Assembly (NCBI GenBank): GCA_028707635.1
Contig: JAQWAQ010000014.1
Span: forward strand, 1 to 39,528
Length of the DNA stretch: 39,528 nt
DNA from: Negativicutes bacterium
GTDB lineage: Bacteria; Bacillota; Negativicutes; JAAYSF01
Direction: 5' to 3'
Shown: piece after piece, positions 8,996 to 20,200 of the stretch
Position numbering within the stretch: the first letter of the stretch is position 1
Layout: every line of letters starts with the position of its first letter
Translations under genes and position numbers: made by a program
Notes under the pieces: model-generated
The model's input: only the letters and a program-made list of their open reading frames with translations
Told to the model about the DNA's origin: nothing
The model's database searches: none

Positions 8996-11458
8996 ATGGA
9001 TAATCTAAAAGAATTAAGTGATCGGAAAGAGGACGCCAAGGAGAAATTTAAGGCGATCTTTATGCATAAATTACAGACAATGCATGGTAAAAGTTTGGAC
9101 GAAGCCACCCTTCATGACAAGCACACCGCGCTTGGCGGATTTATTCGGGATTATATCAGCCAGAACTGGATTCAAACTAACCGCAAGTATAGCGAAAGCG
9201 CTGTAAAGCAAGTTTACTATTTCTCGATGGAGTTTCTCCTCGGTAAATTGATGGGTATGAATCTAATTAACCTTGGTATTAAGGAAGTCTGTCAGGAAGC
9301 CCTGGCGGAGCTTGGGATTGATCTTGATGAACTTGAACAAGAAGAGCCTGATGCCGGCCTTGGCAACGGTGGACTGGGGCGGCTGGCAGCCTGCTTTCTA
9401 GATTCACTGGCATCACTTGGATTACCAGGTCATGGCTGCGGGATCAGATATCGCTATGGGCTGTTTGAACAAAAAGTTGTTAACAAACACCAGGTGGAGC
9501 TGCCTGATAATTGGCTCAAAGATGGTTACATCTGGGAATTCCGTAAAACTGATAAAGCCGTTTCGGTCAAATTTGGCGGCACTGTAAGTTGGGAAGAGGT
9601 TGATGGCAGGCTGAAATTCCGTCTTGACAACTGCGAAGATGTTTTGGCTGTTCCTTATGACGTTCCAATGATCGGCTACCATAATAATACTGTCAACACC
9701 TTAAGGCTTTGGAACGCTGAACCATCGCAGCGCGAATTTGATCTATCGTCTTTCAACAAAGGTGATTATCTCAAGGCTGTAGAGTACAAGCAGTCAGTTG
9801 AGCGAATTTCCACAATTTTATATCCGGAAGATACCTTTTACGAAGGTCGTCTGCTTCGCTTGAAACAGCAGTATTTTTTCGTTTCGGCTGGGGTTCAAAG
9901 CATCATCCGGCGGTTTAAGAAAAAACAACATTCAATTTGGGAGATTCCCGACAAAATTGGAATCCATATTAATGATACTCATCCGGCCGTTGCCGTTCCA
10001 GAGTTTATGCGGATTCTCATGGATGAGCAGGGTTTGGGCTGGGATGATGCTTGGCGGATTACCACCAATACCATTTCTTATACAAATCATACTATTATGC
10101 CTGAAGCCCTTGAAAAGTGGCCTGTCGAGATGTTTAAAACCTTGTTGCCGCGGCTTTTCATGATTGTGGAGGAGATTAACGAGCGGTTTTGCCGGAGCTT
10201 ATGGAAGAGGTATCCTGGCGACTGGGATAAAATTGCCGGGATGGCGATTATTGCCGATGGACAGATTCATATGGCGCGGTTAGCTGTTGTCGGCAGCTAT
10301 AGTGTTAATGGAGTAGCCGCCATCCATACTGATATTCTAAAAAATCATCTCATGAAGGATTACGACGCCATCTATCCTGCCAAGTTTAATAATAAGACCA
10401 ACGGCATTGCGCACCGCCGCTGGCTGTTAAAAGCTAACCCGGGCTTGGCCGGCTTGATTACCCAGGCGATTGGGCCAGAATGGGTGACAGATGCAGAGCG
10501 GTTTGCGGATTTAATGAAGGTTCGTGAGGATGCTGCCTTTTTGAGTGAACTTCATAAGGTAAAGCAAAATAACAAACAAAACCTGGTCAAGATGATTGCG
10601 GCTAAGTATTGTATTGCTCTTGATCCCAATTCGATTTTTGATGTACAAATTAAACGGATTCACGCCTATAAGCGTCAGATCCTCAATGCTCTGCACATTA
10701 TTGATCTCTATAATAAGCTGAAAGAAAATCCCGGCCTGGATATTGTACCGCGGACCTTTATTTTCGCTGGTAAAGCAGCCAGCAGTTATAGTGAAGCTAA
10801 GCTGACCATCAAGTTAATTAATAATTTAGCAGCTATCATCAACAATGATCCTGCGATCCAGGATAAGCTGAAAGTCGTTTTTCTGGAAAATTATAGTGTT
10901 TCGTTGGGCGAGATGATTTTTCCGGCAGCTGATATCAGTGAACAAATTTCAACGGCCAGCAAAGAGGCGTCCGGCACTGGTAATATGAAGTTTATGATGA
11001 ACGGAGCGATTACCGTTGGAACTCTTGATGGGGCGAATGTTGAAATTAGACGAGCTGTTGGGGATGAAAATATCTTCATTTTTGGGCTGACGGCTGAGCA
11101 GGTGATTGAATATTATCAGAAGGGCGGCTATAGCGCCTGGGATGAATACAATACAAACCCGCGGCTTAAAAAAGTTTTGGATCAGCTTGGTTCCGGTCAG
11201 TTCTCTGATGAGCGGGAAGAGCTGCGTATGCTCTATGACTCACTGTTATATCACAACGATGAGTTCTTTGTGCTTAAGGATTTTGCGACCTATAGTGATG
11301 TTCAGGCTAAAGTGGATAAATGTTATCGTGACCCGAAGGCCTGGCTTAAAATGAGTGCTACCAATATTGCCGGCGCCGGAGTTTTTTCCAGCGACCGGAC
11401 AATTGCCGAATATGCAACCGATATTTGGAAAACGCGGCCGGTGGGGATGAGCCGCTGA
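8996..11458 (+). CDS. glgP: Glycogen phosphorylase
   Basis: Releases glucose-1-phosphate from alpha-1,4-glucan ends using a PLP cofactor (GT35 family). At 820 residues it is full length for the family. Visible motifs include EPDAGLGNGGLGRLAACFLDSLA and the PLP-lysine motif EASGTGNMKFMMNGA, followed by TLDGANVEI. I chose ATG 8996, with ACGGAGG 5 bases upstream, over the GTG at 8990, which overlaps that ribosome binding site. It is encoded inside the synthesis operon, so synthesis and breakdown are probably co-transcribed, with flux set by enzyme-level control. The gap upstream of it (113 bases) contains an inverted repeat that may adjust its expression. Confidence 0.97.
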   Translation: MDNLKELSDRKEDAKEKFKAIFMHKLQTMHGKSLDEATLHDKHTALGGFIRDYISQNWIQTNRKYSESAVKQVYYFSMEFLLGKLMGMNLINLGIKEVCQEALAELGIDLDELEQEEPDAGLGNGGLGRLAACFLDSLASLGLPGHGCGIRYRYGLFEQKVVNKHQVELPDNWLKDGYIWEFRKTDKAVSVKFGGTVSWEEVDGRLKFRLDNCEDVLAVPYDVPMIGYHNNTVNTLRLWNAEPSQREFDLSSFNKGDYLKAVEYKQSVERISTILYPEDTFYEGRLLRLKQQYFFVSAGVQSIIRRFKKKQHSIWEIPDKIGIHINDTHPAVAVPEFMRILMDEQGLGWDDAWRITTNTISYTNHTIMPEALEKWPVEMFKTLLPRLFMIVEEINERFCRSLWKRYPGDWDKIAGMAIIADGQIHMARLAVVGSYSVNGVAAIHTDILKNHLMKDYDAIYPAKFNNKTNGIAHRRWLLKANPGLAGLITQAIGPEWVTDAERFADLMKVREDAAFLSELHKVKQNNKQNLVKMIAAKYCIALDPNSIFDVQIKRIHAYKRQILNALHIIDLYNKLKENPGLDIVPRTFIFAGKAASSYSEAKLTIKLINNLAAIINNDPAIQDKLKVVFLENYSVSLGEMIFPAADISEQISTASKEASGTGNMKFMMNGAITVGTLDGANVEIRRAVGDENIFIFGLTAEQVIEYYQKGGYSAWDEYNTNPRLKKVLDQLGSGQFSDEREELRMLYDSLLYHNDEFFVLKDFATYSDVQAKVDKCYRDPKAWLKMSATNIAGAGVFSSDRTIAEYATDIWKTRPVGMSR

Positions 11459-11478
11459 GCGTGATGGGAGTTGAGAAA

Positions 11479-13383
11479 ATGAAGACATCGCCGTTAAGTG
11501 ATCATGATTTATATCTGTTTCATGAGGGCAGCAATTTTCGCAGCTATCAGATGTTGGGGGCGCAGTTGACAAAATATCGAGGTAAACCGGGTGTTCGGTT
11601 TGCAGTTTGGGCTCCAAATGCGGCAGAAGTACGTGTTGTCGGTAGTTTTAATGATTGGCAGGGAGAACAGCATGCCATGCGGCGCGTTCGCAAATCCGGT
11701 GTGTGGTCGCTGTTTGTTGCCGGGGTAGAGCCAGGGGATGTATATAAGTATGAGATCATTACCCCCGACGGTCATTGTTTTCTAAAGGCTGACCCTTATG
11801 CGTTTCGCGCCGAGCTTAGACCCCAAACAGCTTCAGTCGTAGAGGATTTAAATGATTACCAATGGCAGGATGATGCTTGGCAGGCGCAAAAAAAACAGCA
11901 ACCTGCTTATCAGCAGCCTGTGCTTATTTATGAAGTTCACTTAGGCTCGTGGCGGCGCAGCCCGGATGGCGAGTTTTTATCTTATCGTCAGTTAGCCGAG
12001 GAATTATCCGATTATGCTGCCGGAATGGGCTATACTCATATTGAAATCATGCCGCCTGTTGAACATCCTTTTGACGGATCATGGGGGTATCAGGCGACCG
12101 GTTATTTTGCTGTTACAAGCCGGTATGGTTCATCAGCCGACTTTATGTATTTTATTGATTGCTGTCATGCGAAAGGTCTGGGTGTTATCGTTGACTGGGC
12201 ACCAAGTCATTTTTGTAAGGATGACCAGGGACTGCGTCAATTCGACGGAACACCACTTTATGAATATGGGGATCCGCAGCGGGGCGAGAACGCCGACTGG
12301 GGAACAGCCAATTTTGATTTAGGCCGTCCAGAAGTAAAAAGCTTTTTAATTTCAAATGCGGTATTTTGGTTTGACGTATATCATATTGATGGTCTACGGG
12401 TTGATGCTGTAGCCAACATTTTATATCTCGATTATGGTAAACGAGAGAATCAATGGGTGCCCAACCGATTCGGCGGCAATGACAACTTGGAAGGCGTTGA
12501 GTTTCTGCGCCGTCTTAATCAGACGGTCTTTGAATATTATCCCGAGGTCATGATGATTGCTGAAGAGTCAACAGCCTGGCCGATGGTATCCTGGCCGACC
12601 GATATAGGAGGACTGGGCTTTAATTTTAAATGGAACATGGGCTGGATGAATGATATGCTGCGCTATATGGCGACCGACCCAATTCATCGAAAATGGCAGC
12701 ACAATCTTGTGACTTTTTCGTTTATGTATGCGTTTTCGGAAAATTTTATTTTGCCATTATCGCATGATGAGGTTGTTCATGGCAAGAAATCGTTGATTGA
12801 TAAAATGCCGGGCGACTACTGGCAGAAATTCGCTAATCTCCGCGCTTTCTATGCTTACTGGATGGCTCATCCCGGGAAAAAGCTGCTGTTTATGGGCAGT
12901 GAATTTGGTCAGTTTATTGAATGGAAGTTTGACGACAGCCTGGATTGGCATTTATTAGACTATCCGATGCACCGGAAAATGCAGGATTTTTCAAGAAACC
13001 TCAATCAATTTTATCAGCAGGAGAAAGCCTTTTGGCAAATTGATTTTGCGTGGCAGGGGTTTGAGTGGATTGATTGTCAGGACTACAATCAAAGCATTAT
13101 CAGTTTCATGCGTAAAGGCAAGGATGACGAGGCGGTTATCATTGCCGTGTGCAATTTTACCCCGACAGTAAGAGAGAATTACCGCATCGGTGTATCGTCA
13201 GCCGGGGTTTATCAGGAGGTTTTCAATAGTGATTCGGGAGCTTTTGGCGGGTCTGGTGTAGTCAATGCCCAGCCACTGCACGCCGAGGCGATTTCATGGC
13301 ACAGCCGTGATTACTCAATCAGCCTTCGTCTGCCGCCTCTGGCAACGATTTATCTTAAACAGCAAAAGCCTATTGCTGAATAA
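11479..13383 (+). CDS. glgB: 1,4-alpha-glucan branching enzyme
   Basis: Introduces alpha-1,6 branches into glycogen (GH13 family, CBM48 N-terminal domain). The 634 residues contain the CBM48 segment FAVWAPNAAEVRVVGSFNDW, then GYTHIEIMPPVEHPFDGSWGYQ, the nucleophile region GLRVDAVANILYLDYG, the acid/base region MIAEESTAWPMV and LSHDEVVHGKKSL. I chose ATG 11479, with GGGAG 8 bases upstream, over longer starts that would overlap glgP. The gap to glgP is 20 bases, so the two are co-transcribed. Confidence 0.96.
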   Translation: MKTSPLSDHDLYLFHEGSNFRSYQMLGAQLTKYRGKPGVRFAVWAPNAAEVRVVGSFNDWQGEQHAMRRVRKSGVWSLFVAGVEPGDVYKYEIITPDGHCFLKADPYAFRAELRPQTASVVEDLNDYQWQDDAWQAQKKQQPAYQQPVLIYEVHLGSWRRSPDGEFLSYRQLAEELSDYAAGMGYTHIEIMPPVEHPFDGSWGYQATGYFAVTSRYGSSADFMYFIDCCHAKGLGVIVDWAPSHFCKDDQGLRQFDGTPLYEYGDPQRGENADWGTANFDLGRPEVKSFLISNAVFWFDVYHIDGLRVDAVANILYLDYGKRENQWVPNRFGGNDNLEGVEFLRRLNQTVFEYYPEVMMIAEESTAWPMVSWPTDIGGLGFNFKWNMGWMNDMLRYMATDPIHRKWQHNLVTFSFMYAFSENFILPLSHDEVVHGKKSLIDKMPGDYWQKFANLRAFYAYWMAHPGKKLLFMGSEFGQFIEWKFDDSLDWHLLDYPMHRKMQDFSRNLNQFYQQEKAFWQIDFAWQGFEWIDCQDYNQSIISFMRKGKDDEAVIIAVCNFTPTVRENYRIGVSSAGVYQEVFNSDSGAFGGSGVVNAQPLHAEAISWHSRDYSISLRLPPLATIYLKQQKPIAE

Positions 13384-13410
13384 TTTACAGATGCAGAGAG
13401 GAGTAGTGCT

Positions 13411-14625
13411 ATGCCGAGAAAAGAATGTGTCGCCATGCTGTTGGCCGGAGGGCAGGGCAGCCGATTGGGGATACTGACTAAAAAACTTGCCAAACCGGCC
13501 GTACTGTTCGGAGGTAAGTATCGCATTATTGACTTTGCTTTAAGCAACTGCAACAACTCGGGTATTAATACTGTTGGAGTACTTACGCAATATAAGCCAC
13601 TAGCCCTTAATAGCTATATCGGTATCGGTGCGGCTTGGGATTTGGACCGTAAAAATGGCGGTGTCTATGTGCTGCCGCCCTATGTTAGAGAACAAGGCGG
13701 CGAGTGGTATAAGGGAACAGCGGATGCTATTTGTCAGAATATGAATTTTATTGATTCGCTTAATCCTGAATATGTGCTTGTTTTGTCGGGTGATCATATT
13801 TATAAAATGGATTATTCCGAGATGATCAAGTTTCATGTAGAAAACAAGGCCGACGCGACAATTGCCGTTATCGCTGTACCGTGGGAAGAGGCCAGTCGGT
13901 TTGGCATTATGAATACTGCGTCTGATCGGCGCATCACCGAGTTCGTCGAAAAGCCGCGCCATCCGCAAAGCAATTTAGCGTCAATGGGGATCTATATATT
14001 TAATTGGCAAATGTTAAGGCAGTATCTTGTTGCCGATGAGCAGAATCAGAAATCAAGTCATGATTTTGGGAAGGACGTAATTCCCCAGATGCTGGAGGAC
14101 GGCCAAAAAATGTATGCGTTCCCATTCAGTGGTTACTGGAAAGATGTTGGGACAGTTGATAGCTACTGGGAAGCCAATATGGACCTTCTGGCCGAACAGC
14201 CCGAACTTGACATTCATGACCCGGCGTGGCGCATCTATTCAGTTAACCCTACGCGGCCGCCGCATTATCTGGGGCCGGATTCTCATACGGCTAATTCAAT
14301 TATCAGTGAAGGCTGCCTGATTTACGGTGAGGTAGAGCACTCGGTCATTTTTCCTGATGTATATATCGGGCCAGGCGCAAGGGTGAAAGATTCAATCATT
14401 ATGTCACATGTCAGGATTGAGGCCAACGCGACTGTTGACAGGGCAATTATTGATCAGCAGACCGTGGTAGGTGAAGATGCTATTGTGGCCGGGCTGCCCG
14501 AAGCAGACGGACGGAAGATTATTGTGATCGGTGAGAATGTAACAATTTCGAGCAGCGCTGTTGTTGATAAGGATGTAGCATCAGACCAGCAACTGGCCGC
14601 TGGGTCGGGACAGGAAGAGAGGTAA
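13411..14625 (+). CDS. glgC: Glucose-1-phosphate adenylyltransferase, catalytic subunit (second copy)
   Basis: At 404 residues this is a close paralogue of the glgC at 6539. It keeps [60 protein letters not shown] and [16 protein letters not shown], so it looks catalytically intact. The C-terminal beta-helix is present but its last 50 or so residues differ from copy one (ending [15 protein letters not shown]), which may alter allosteric behaviour. It is 27 bases after glgB with a GAGAGGAG ribosome binding site, and its TAA overlaps the ATG of the second glgD. Confidence 0.96.
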   Translation: MPRKECVAMLLAGGQGSRLGILTKKLAKPAVLFGGKYRIIDFALSNCNNSGINTVGVLTQYKPLALNSYIGIGAAWDLDRKNGGVYVLPPYVREQGGEWYKGTADAICQNMNFIDSLNPEYVLVLSGDHIYKMDYSEMIKFHVENKADATIAVIAVPWEEASRFGIMNTASDRRITEFVEKPRHPQSNLASMGIYIFNWQMLRQYLVADEQNQKSSHDFGKDVIPQMLEDGQKMYAFPFSGYWKDVGTVDSYWEANMDLLAEQPELDIHDPAWRIYSVNPTRPPHYLGPDSHTANSIISEGCLIYGEVEHSVIFPDVYIGPGARVKDSIIMSHVRIEANATVDRAIIDQQTVVGEDAIVAGLPEADGRKIIVIGENVTISSSAVVDKDVASDQQLAAGSGQEER

Positions 14626-15746
14626 TGGCCATGGATTTAATGGGAGTTATCAATCTTTATGAATCAGAAGAACTGCTGCAGGAGCTTACTCGTCATCGAC
14701 CATTGGCGGCTTTGCCATTTGGCGGTCGCTACCGCTTGATTGATTTTGTTTTGTCTAATATGGTCAATTCAGGGATTGCGAATGTGGGTATTCTGTTTAA
14801 GGATAAGTATCGTTCGCTGATGGATCACCTGCGTTCAGGCAAGGAATGGGATTTGGCCCGGAAACGTGATGGTCTAGTGCTTATGCCGCCGTCTTATTCG
14901 GCTTATCCTGGAGTTGGTCGGTGTGGCGGTGAGGTTGACAGCTTTTTTAGTAATTTAGATTATCTTCGGTTCAGTCGGCAAAAGTATGTCGTTATTGCGG
15001 GCTCGAGTGTTCTCTGCAATCTTAATTACCAGCCGGCTCTTGACTATCATCAGCGTACCGGCGCTGATGTGACAGTATTATACACGGACAATAAATGTCT
15101 AAACGATTGTGCGGGGGCAGTACTAGTTGAAGTTGCTGCCGATGGTCGGGTCACTGACATGGAGGTTGCTGCCAGCGCCAACCGACTAGGCAGATTGTCA
15201 TTGGGAATGTATATTATGAAGCGAGAATTGTTAATCGACCTTATTGATAATTGTGTTGCTCATGGCGGCTATGACTTTGTCAAACACTGCCTGATTAGAA
15301 GGTTGGAGTTTTTAAAGGTCTTTGGGTTCAAACATGATGGCTATGTGGCCAGAATATCCTCGCTGTCCAATTACTTTCAGCATAATATGGAGCTCCTAAA
15401 TCCGAATGTATGGCAAGAACTGTTTTCAAGTAGCGGCCCGATCTATACGAAAGTCAAAGATGAACCGCCTTCTAAATATAAGGGCGGGTCTAAGGTGACA
15501 AATTCATTGGTAGCCGGCGGCTGCATCATCGAAGGCTGTGTGGAAAATAGTATTTTATTCCGCGGTGTTACCGTGCACAAGGGTGCTCATATTAAAAACA
15601 GTATTGTTATGCAAAAAGGCATCATTGAAGGCGGTGTAATGCTGGACCAGGTCATTTGCGATAAGAACGTGCACATTAAAGCAGAACGGCAATTGAAGGG
15701 TGATAGGGGTTACCCGCTTGTTGTCAAGAAAGGGATGGTGGTTTAA
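14625..15746 (+). CDS. glgD: GlgD, regulatory homologue of GlgC (second copy)
   Basis: This 373-residue protein begins MGVINLYESEELLQELTRHRPLAALPFGGRYRLIDF. Like the first GlgD it lacks the GGxGxRL loop and carries AGSSVLCNL where GlgC has SGDHIY. It is therefore a regulatory partner subunit, presumably for the GlgC encoded just upstream. Its ATG overlaps the stop of glgC by one base (TAATG), which suggests coupled translation and a fixed subunit ratio. An in-frame ATG at 14631 is an alternative start. It is followed directly by glgA. Confidence 0.93.
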   Translation: MAMDLMGVINLYESEELLQELTRHRPLAALPFGGRYRLIDFVLSNMVNSGIANVGILFKDKYRSLMDHLRSGKEWDLARKRDGLVLMPPSYSAYPGVGRCGGEVDSFFSNLDYLRFSRQKYVVIAGSSVLCNLNYQPALDYHQRTGADVTVLYTDNKCLNDCAGAVLVEVAADGRVTDMEVAASANRLGRLSLGMYIMKRELLIDLIDNCVAHGGYDFVKHCLIRRLEFLKVFGFKHDGYVARISSLSNYFQHNMELLNPNVWQELFSSSGPIYTKVKDEPPSKYKGGSKVTNSLVAGGCIIEGCVENSILFRGVTVHKGAHIKNSIVMQKGIIEGGVMLDQVICDKNVHIKAERQLKGDRGYPLVVKKGMVV

Positions 15747-17186
15747 GTGATAAAGGTACTGATGGCCGCTGCCGAGGCGGTGCCCTTTGTTAAGACGGGC
15801 GGGTTGGCCGATGTAATCGGATCACTGCCCAAGGCCCTCCGAGAACAGGGCGTTGATGTACGAGTCATTCTGCCGAAGTATGATGCAATTGGTGCTGACT
15901 TTAAACAGCAGATGACGCTTAAAGCCGAGCTGTCTGTGCCGCTAAGCTGGCGACAGCAGTATTGTGGCGTCGAAGAACTTGTTTATCAAGGTGTCACCTT
16001 CTATTTTATTGATAACGAATACTATTTTAAACGGCCGGGACTTTATGGTCATTATGATGATGCTGAACGTTATGCCTACTTTGCTCGGGCAGTGCTGGAG
16101 TGCCTGCCGGCGCTTGACTTTAAGCCTGACATTATCCATTGTCATGACTGGCATACCGGGATGATCAATGCTTTTCTCAAGGCCCACTACGCCCATGACC
16201 CTTTCTATCAAGAGATGAAAACCCTTTTTACGATTCATAATCTTGGCTATCAGGGAGTCTTTGCCAAAGAGATCACGCAGGATATATTAGGTTTGGACGA
16301 AAGCTATCTATCACCTGATAAGCTGGAGTTCAATGACGGGGTTAATTTTATGAAAGGCGGTCTGGTGTTTGCTGACCAGATTTCAACTGTTAGCCGGACA
16401 TATGCCGAAGAGATTCAGTATCCGTACTTTGGCGAAAAATTAGACGGTTTGCTAAGACAGCGGCGGGATGACCTGACCGGGATTGTGAACGGACTTGATT
16501 ATGATCTTTATAATCCGGCCACTGACGCGCGTCTCTTTGCTAATTATGGCGTTAAAACAATTGATAAAAAGCAGGAGAATAAGACTAAACTCCAGGAAAA
16601 ACTGGGGCTGCCGGTTCGCCGGGATATTCCGTTAATAGCCATTGTTTCGCGGCTGGTTCCCTCGAAGGGTTTGGATTTGATTGCTCACATTCTCGATGAA
16701 CTGCTTGGTCATGAGAGTGTTCAGCTTGTTGTGTTGGGAACAGGCGACGACAAATATCAGCAGCTCTTTGAGCAGGCTGCCTGGCAGTATCCAGGTAAAG
16801 TGTCATCTAATGTATGTTTCGATGAAAATTTTGCCCATCAAATTTACGCCGGGGCCGATCTGTTTCTCATGCCGTCATTATATGAACCGTGCGGCATCGG
16901 GCAGCTGATTGCCCTTCGCTACGGTACCTTGCCGGTGGTTCGTGAAACAGGCGGGCTTAAGGACACGGTGCTTTCTTACAATAAATATACTGACAAGGGG
17001 AATGGGTTTACTTTTGCCCATTACAATGCACATGATATGCTTTACACAATCAAGCGGGCGCTGGGACTGTATTATGATATACCGGTCTGGAATCGGATTG
17101 TGACGAATGCCATGAGCAGTGACTATAGCTGGCAGGAGTCAGCGAAACAGTATGTCGGCTTATATCATAAACTAGTAAGCCGCTGA
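15747..17186 (+). CDS. glgA: Glycogen synthase (ADP-glucose dependent, GT5)
   Basis: Transfers glucose from ADP-glucose to the non-reducing end of alpha-1,4-glucan. The 479-residue length is standard. The N-terminal ADP-glucose-binding motif KTGGLADVIGSLPKAL is at residues 16-31. IVNGLDYDLYNP, IVSRLVPSKGLDLI and the C-terminal catalytic motif MPSLYEPCGIGQLIALRYG are all visible. The start is GTG 15747, the base after the glgD stop, with an AAGGGATGG ribosome binding site inside glgD. Confidence 0.97.
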   Translation: MIKVLMAAAEAVPFVKTGGLADVIGSLPKALREQGVDVRVILPKYDAIGADFKQQMTLKAELSVPLSWRQQYCGVEELVYQGVTFYFIDNEYYFKRPGLYGHYDDAERYAYFARAVLECLPALDFKPDIIHCHDWHTGMINAFLKAHYAHDPFYQEMKTLFTIHNLGYQGVFAKEITQDILGLDESYLSPDKLEFNDGVNFMKGGLVFADQISTVSRTYAEEIQYPYFGEKLDGLLRQRRDDLTGIVNGLDYDLYNPATDARLFANYGVKTIDKKQENKTKLQEKLGLPVRRDIPLIAIVSRLVPSKGLDLIAHILDELLGHESVQLVVLGTGDDKYQQLFEQAAWQYPGKVSSNVCFDENFAHQIYAGADLFLMPSLYEPCGIGQLIALRYGTLPVVRETGGLKDTVLSYNKYTDKGNGFTFAHYNAHDMLYTIKRALGLYYDIPVWNRIVTNAMSSDYSWQESAKQYVGLYHKLVSR

Positions 17187-17204
17187 GAAAGTGAGGTATT
17201 TGTT

Positions 17205-20200
17205 GTGGAGCAGAATTGGGTAATTCATAATTCACAATTATTAACTTATCGCAGCCCCTTTGGGGCTGTTTCTTATAACGAGACAATCATATTGCAGCTG
17301 GACTTCGCCGTTGGGATTGTTCCTGACGCGGTAACGCTTCGGCTATGGAGTGAGCAGCAAGGTGAGGAAAAGCATGCTATGATATTGTCCGATAAGTCAG
17401 ATGCTTGCCATCATAAGTATCAATTCTGTATTAAGGCGCCAAATCAGCTGGGTCTTCTCTGGTACTATTTTATAATTGTAGTATGCGGAAAAACCTATTT
17501 CTATGGGAATAACGCGGCCAATCTTGGTGGAGAGGGTCAGCTCTATGATAAGGAGCCACCATCCTTTCAGATTACAGTTTATAAGCCCGAGGCCGTAACG
17601 CCGGGCTGGTTCAAAGAGGCGATTATTTATCAAATCATGCCTGACCGGTTTTTTAATGGTGAACCTGACGGTAAAGTCCTCAACCCGAAAAAGGGCAGTG
17701 TCATCCATTCGCATTGGAATAACACGCCGTTTTATATTCGCGACCCTGATAATGGCAGTATCGTAGCCTATGACTTTTTTGGCGGCAATTTGCGGGGTGT
17801 TATGGCCAAATTACCGTATTTACAGGACCTTGGTGTTACTGTTATTTACTTTAATCCCATCTTTGAGTCGCCGAGTAATCATCGCTATGATACGGCTGAT
17901 TATCATCATGTTGACAGCATGCTTGGTGATAACGAGCTGTTTAAAGAACTTTGCGACGAGGCTAGAAAGCATGGCATATCAGTAATTCTCGACGGGGTGT
18001 TCAGTCATACCGGCAGTGATAGTATCTATTTTAACCGCGAAGGAAACTATCCGGAATTAGGGGCGTATCAGTCGAAGGACTCTCCTTACTATCCGTGGTA
18101 TCGATTTAAGAATTGGCCTGATGAGTATGAAGCTTGGTGGAATGTGGATGCACTGCCAAACACCAATGAAAATGAACCGTCATATCTTGATTTTATCATT
18201 AAGAACAAAAACAGCGTTGTCAATCATTGGATGAAGCTGGGTGTTAAAGGGTGGCGGCTTGATGTTGTCGACGAACTGCCGGATCAGTTTGTCAAGCAAT
18301 TCCGTCAAACAATGAAGCAAGCTGACCCTGAGGCGGTGCTTATTGGGGAGGTGTGGGAAGATGCCTCCCATAAGGTCAGTTATAGTCAAATGCGCAATTA
18401 TCTTGGCGGAGAGCAACTGGATGGAGCCATGAACTACCCTTTCCGGCAGATTCTTCTTGATTTTATTCTGGGGCAGAGGGATGCCCGGCAAACACAAATG
18501 ATGCTTATGAGTCTGTACGAAAACTATCCGTGCGAGAATTTCTATGTCATGATGAATCTAATTGGCAGCCATGACGTTCCACGTATCTTGACTTTGCTTG
18601 GCGAAGCACCCTCTGCCGATCATCTGACAGTCGGCGAGCAGGCTCGCCATCAACTGTTACCTAAGCAGCGTCAACTGGCAATCGCCCGCCTTAAGCTAAT
18701 GACATTATGGCAGATGACCTTTCCTGGCGTACCGTCCATTTACTATGGTGATGAAGCCGGTGTTGAAGGCTATAAAGATCCATTTAATCGCAAATCCTTT
18801 CCTTGGGGTACTGAAGATAAGGAACTGGTTGATTGGTATAAGGCAATCACCGCTTTGCGCCATCAGTATGACGCCCTTAAAACAGGGGAGTGGATCGGTC
18901 TGGTAGCGGAAGAGGATGTGTACGGATTTGTCCGGCGCATTGTGAATGGCAAAGATGTTTTCGGTCAGGCTAAGCAGGATAATGTTCTTGTTGTGCTGTT
19001 TAATCGAAGCCCCGAAAAGGCTGTCAATATCAGTGTCAATGTCCGGCCATGGTGCCGGGGGGCACTCCTCGATGTCCTCAATCAGGATCAGGAAGTTCTG
19101 CTTGATGGAGGAATGCTTGCTGTTACTTTACAGCCGCTGGAAGGTAAATTGTTGGTTCAGAAAGAAGAATATGCCTTTCCGCGCCAATGTGGTATCCTTA
19201 TGCATCCGACAGCATTGCCATCCCGCTATGGGATTGGTGATTTGGGTAAAGAAGCCTATGAATTTGTGAATTTTCTGGTAAAAGCCAAACAGAAGGTGTG
19301 GCAGGTATTGCCGCTTAACCCGACTGGGTTTGGCGAATCACCTTATCAATGCTTATCAGCATTCGCCGGCAATCATTTGCTGATTTCCTTGGGCAAGCTG
19401 GTGGCGGCCGGGTGGCTCACAGCAAATGATATTAAGCGCTATCCGGTATGCAAGTCCGCCCAGGTCGAATTTGACAAGGTAAGAAAGGCCAAAGACCGGC
19501 TGCTGCGGATTGCTTTTGATCGGTTCCGACTGGAAGAACCTTCGCCGGCTTATGAAAAGTTCGTCGCCGATCATAATAGTTGGCTTGACGATTATGCCCT
19601 GTTTATGGCTTTGAAAGCCTATTTCAAGGAGGCCGCCTGGTATGATTGGCCCAAGCCTGTCGTGCTGCGGGAAGAAACTGCGCTAAGCTACTATAAAAAT
19701 TTACTGACTGATGAAATTCAGTATCAAAGATTCTTACAGTACATCTTCTTCAGTCAATGGCTTGAACTCAAACATTATGCCAATCGCTGGGGTGTAAAAA
19801 TCGTTGGTGATGTACCAATTTTTGTCGCTCCTGACAGCAGCGATGTGTGGGCAAATCCTCAATTGTTTGAACTTGATGCAACTGGGCGTCCCACCAAAGT
19901 GGCCGGGGTTCCGCCTGACTATTTCAGCAAGACCGGGCAGCTGTGGGGAAATCCGCTCTACAATTGGGAGGAGCTGGCTAAGACAGACTATGCTTGGTGG
20001 CGGTCTCGGTTCGAACTGCTGCTGACCACTGTCGATATTGTTCGCGTTGATCATTTCCGCGGCTTTGAAGCCTATTGGGCTGTACCGGCCGGGGAAAAAA
20101 CTGCTATCAAAGGTCAGTGGATCAAAGGCCCTGGCACTGAGTTCTTTGCGACAATTAGTAAGTATCTCGGCAAATTGCCCATAATTGCCGAAGATTTAGG

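Noticed and set aside
17221..17245. TAATTCATAATTCACAATT-like run at the start of the amylase-MalQ gene
   Set aside because: It resembles simple AT-rich repeats, but it is in frame within the first codons and no second copy is seen in the window.
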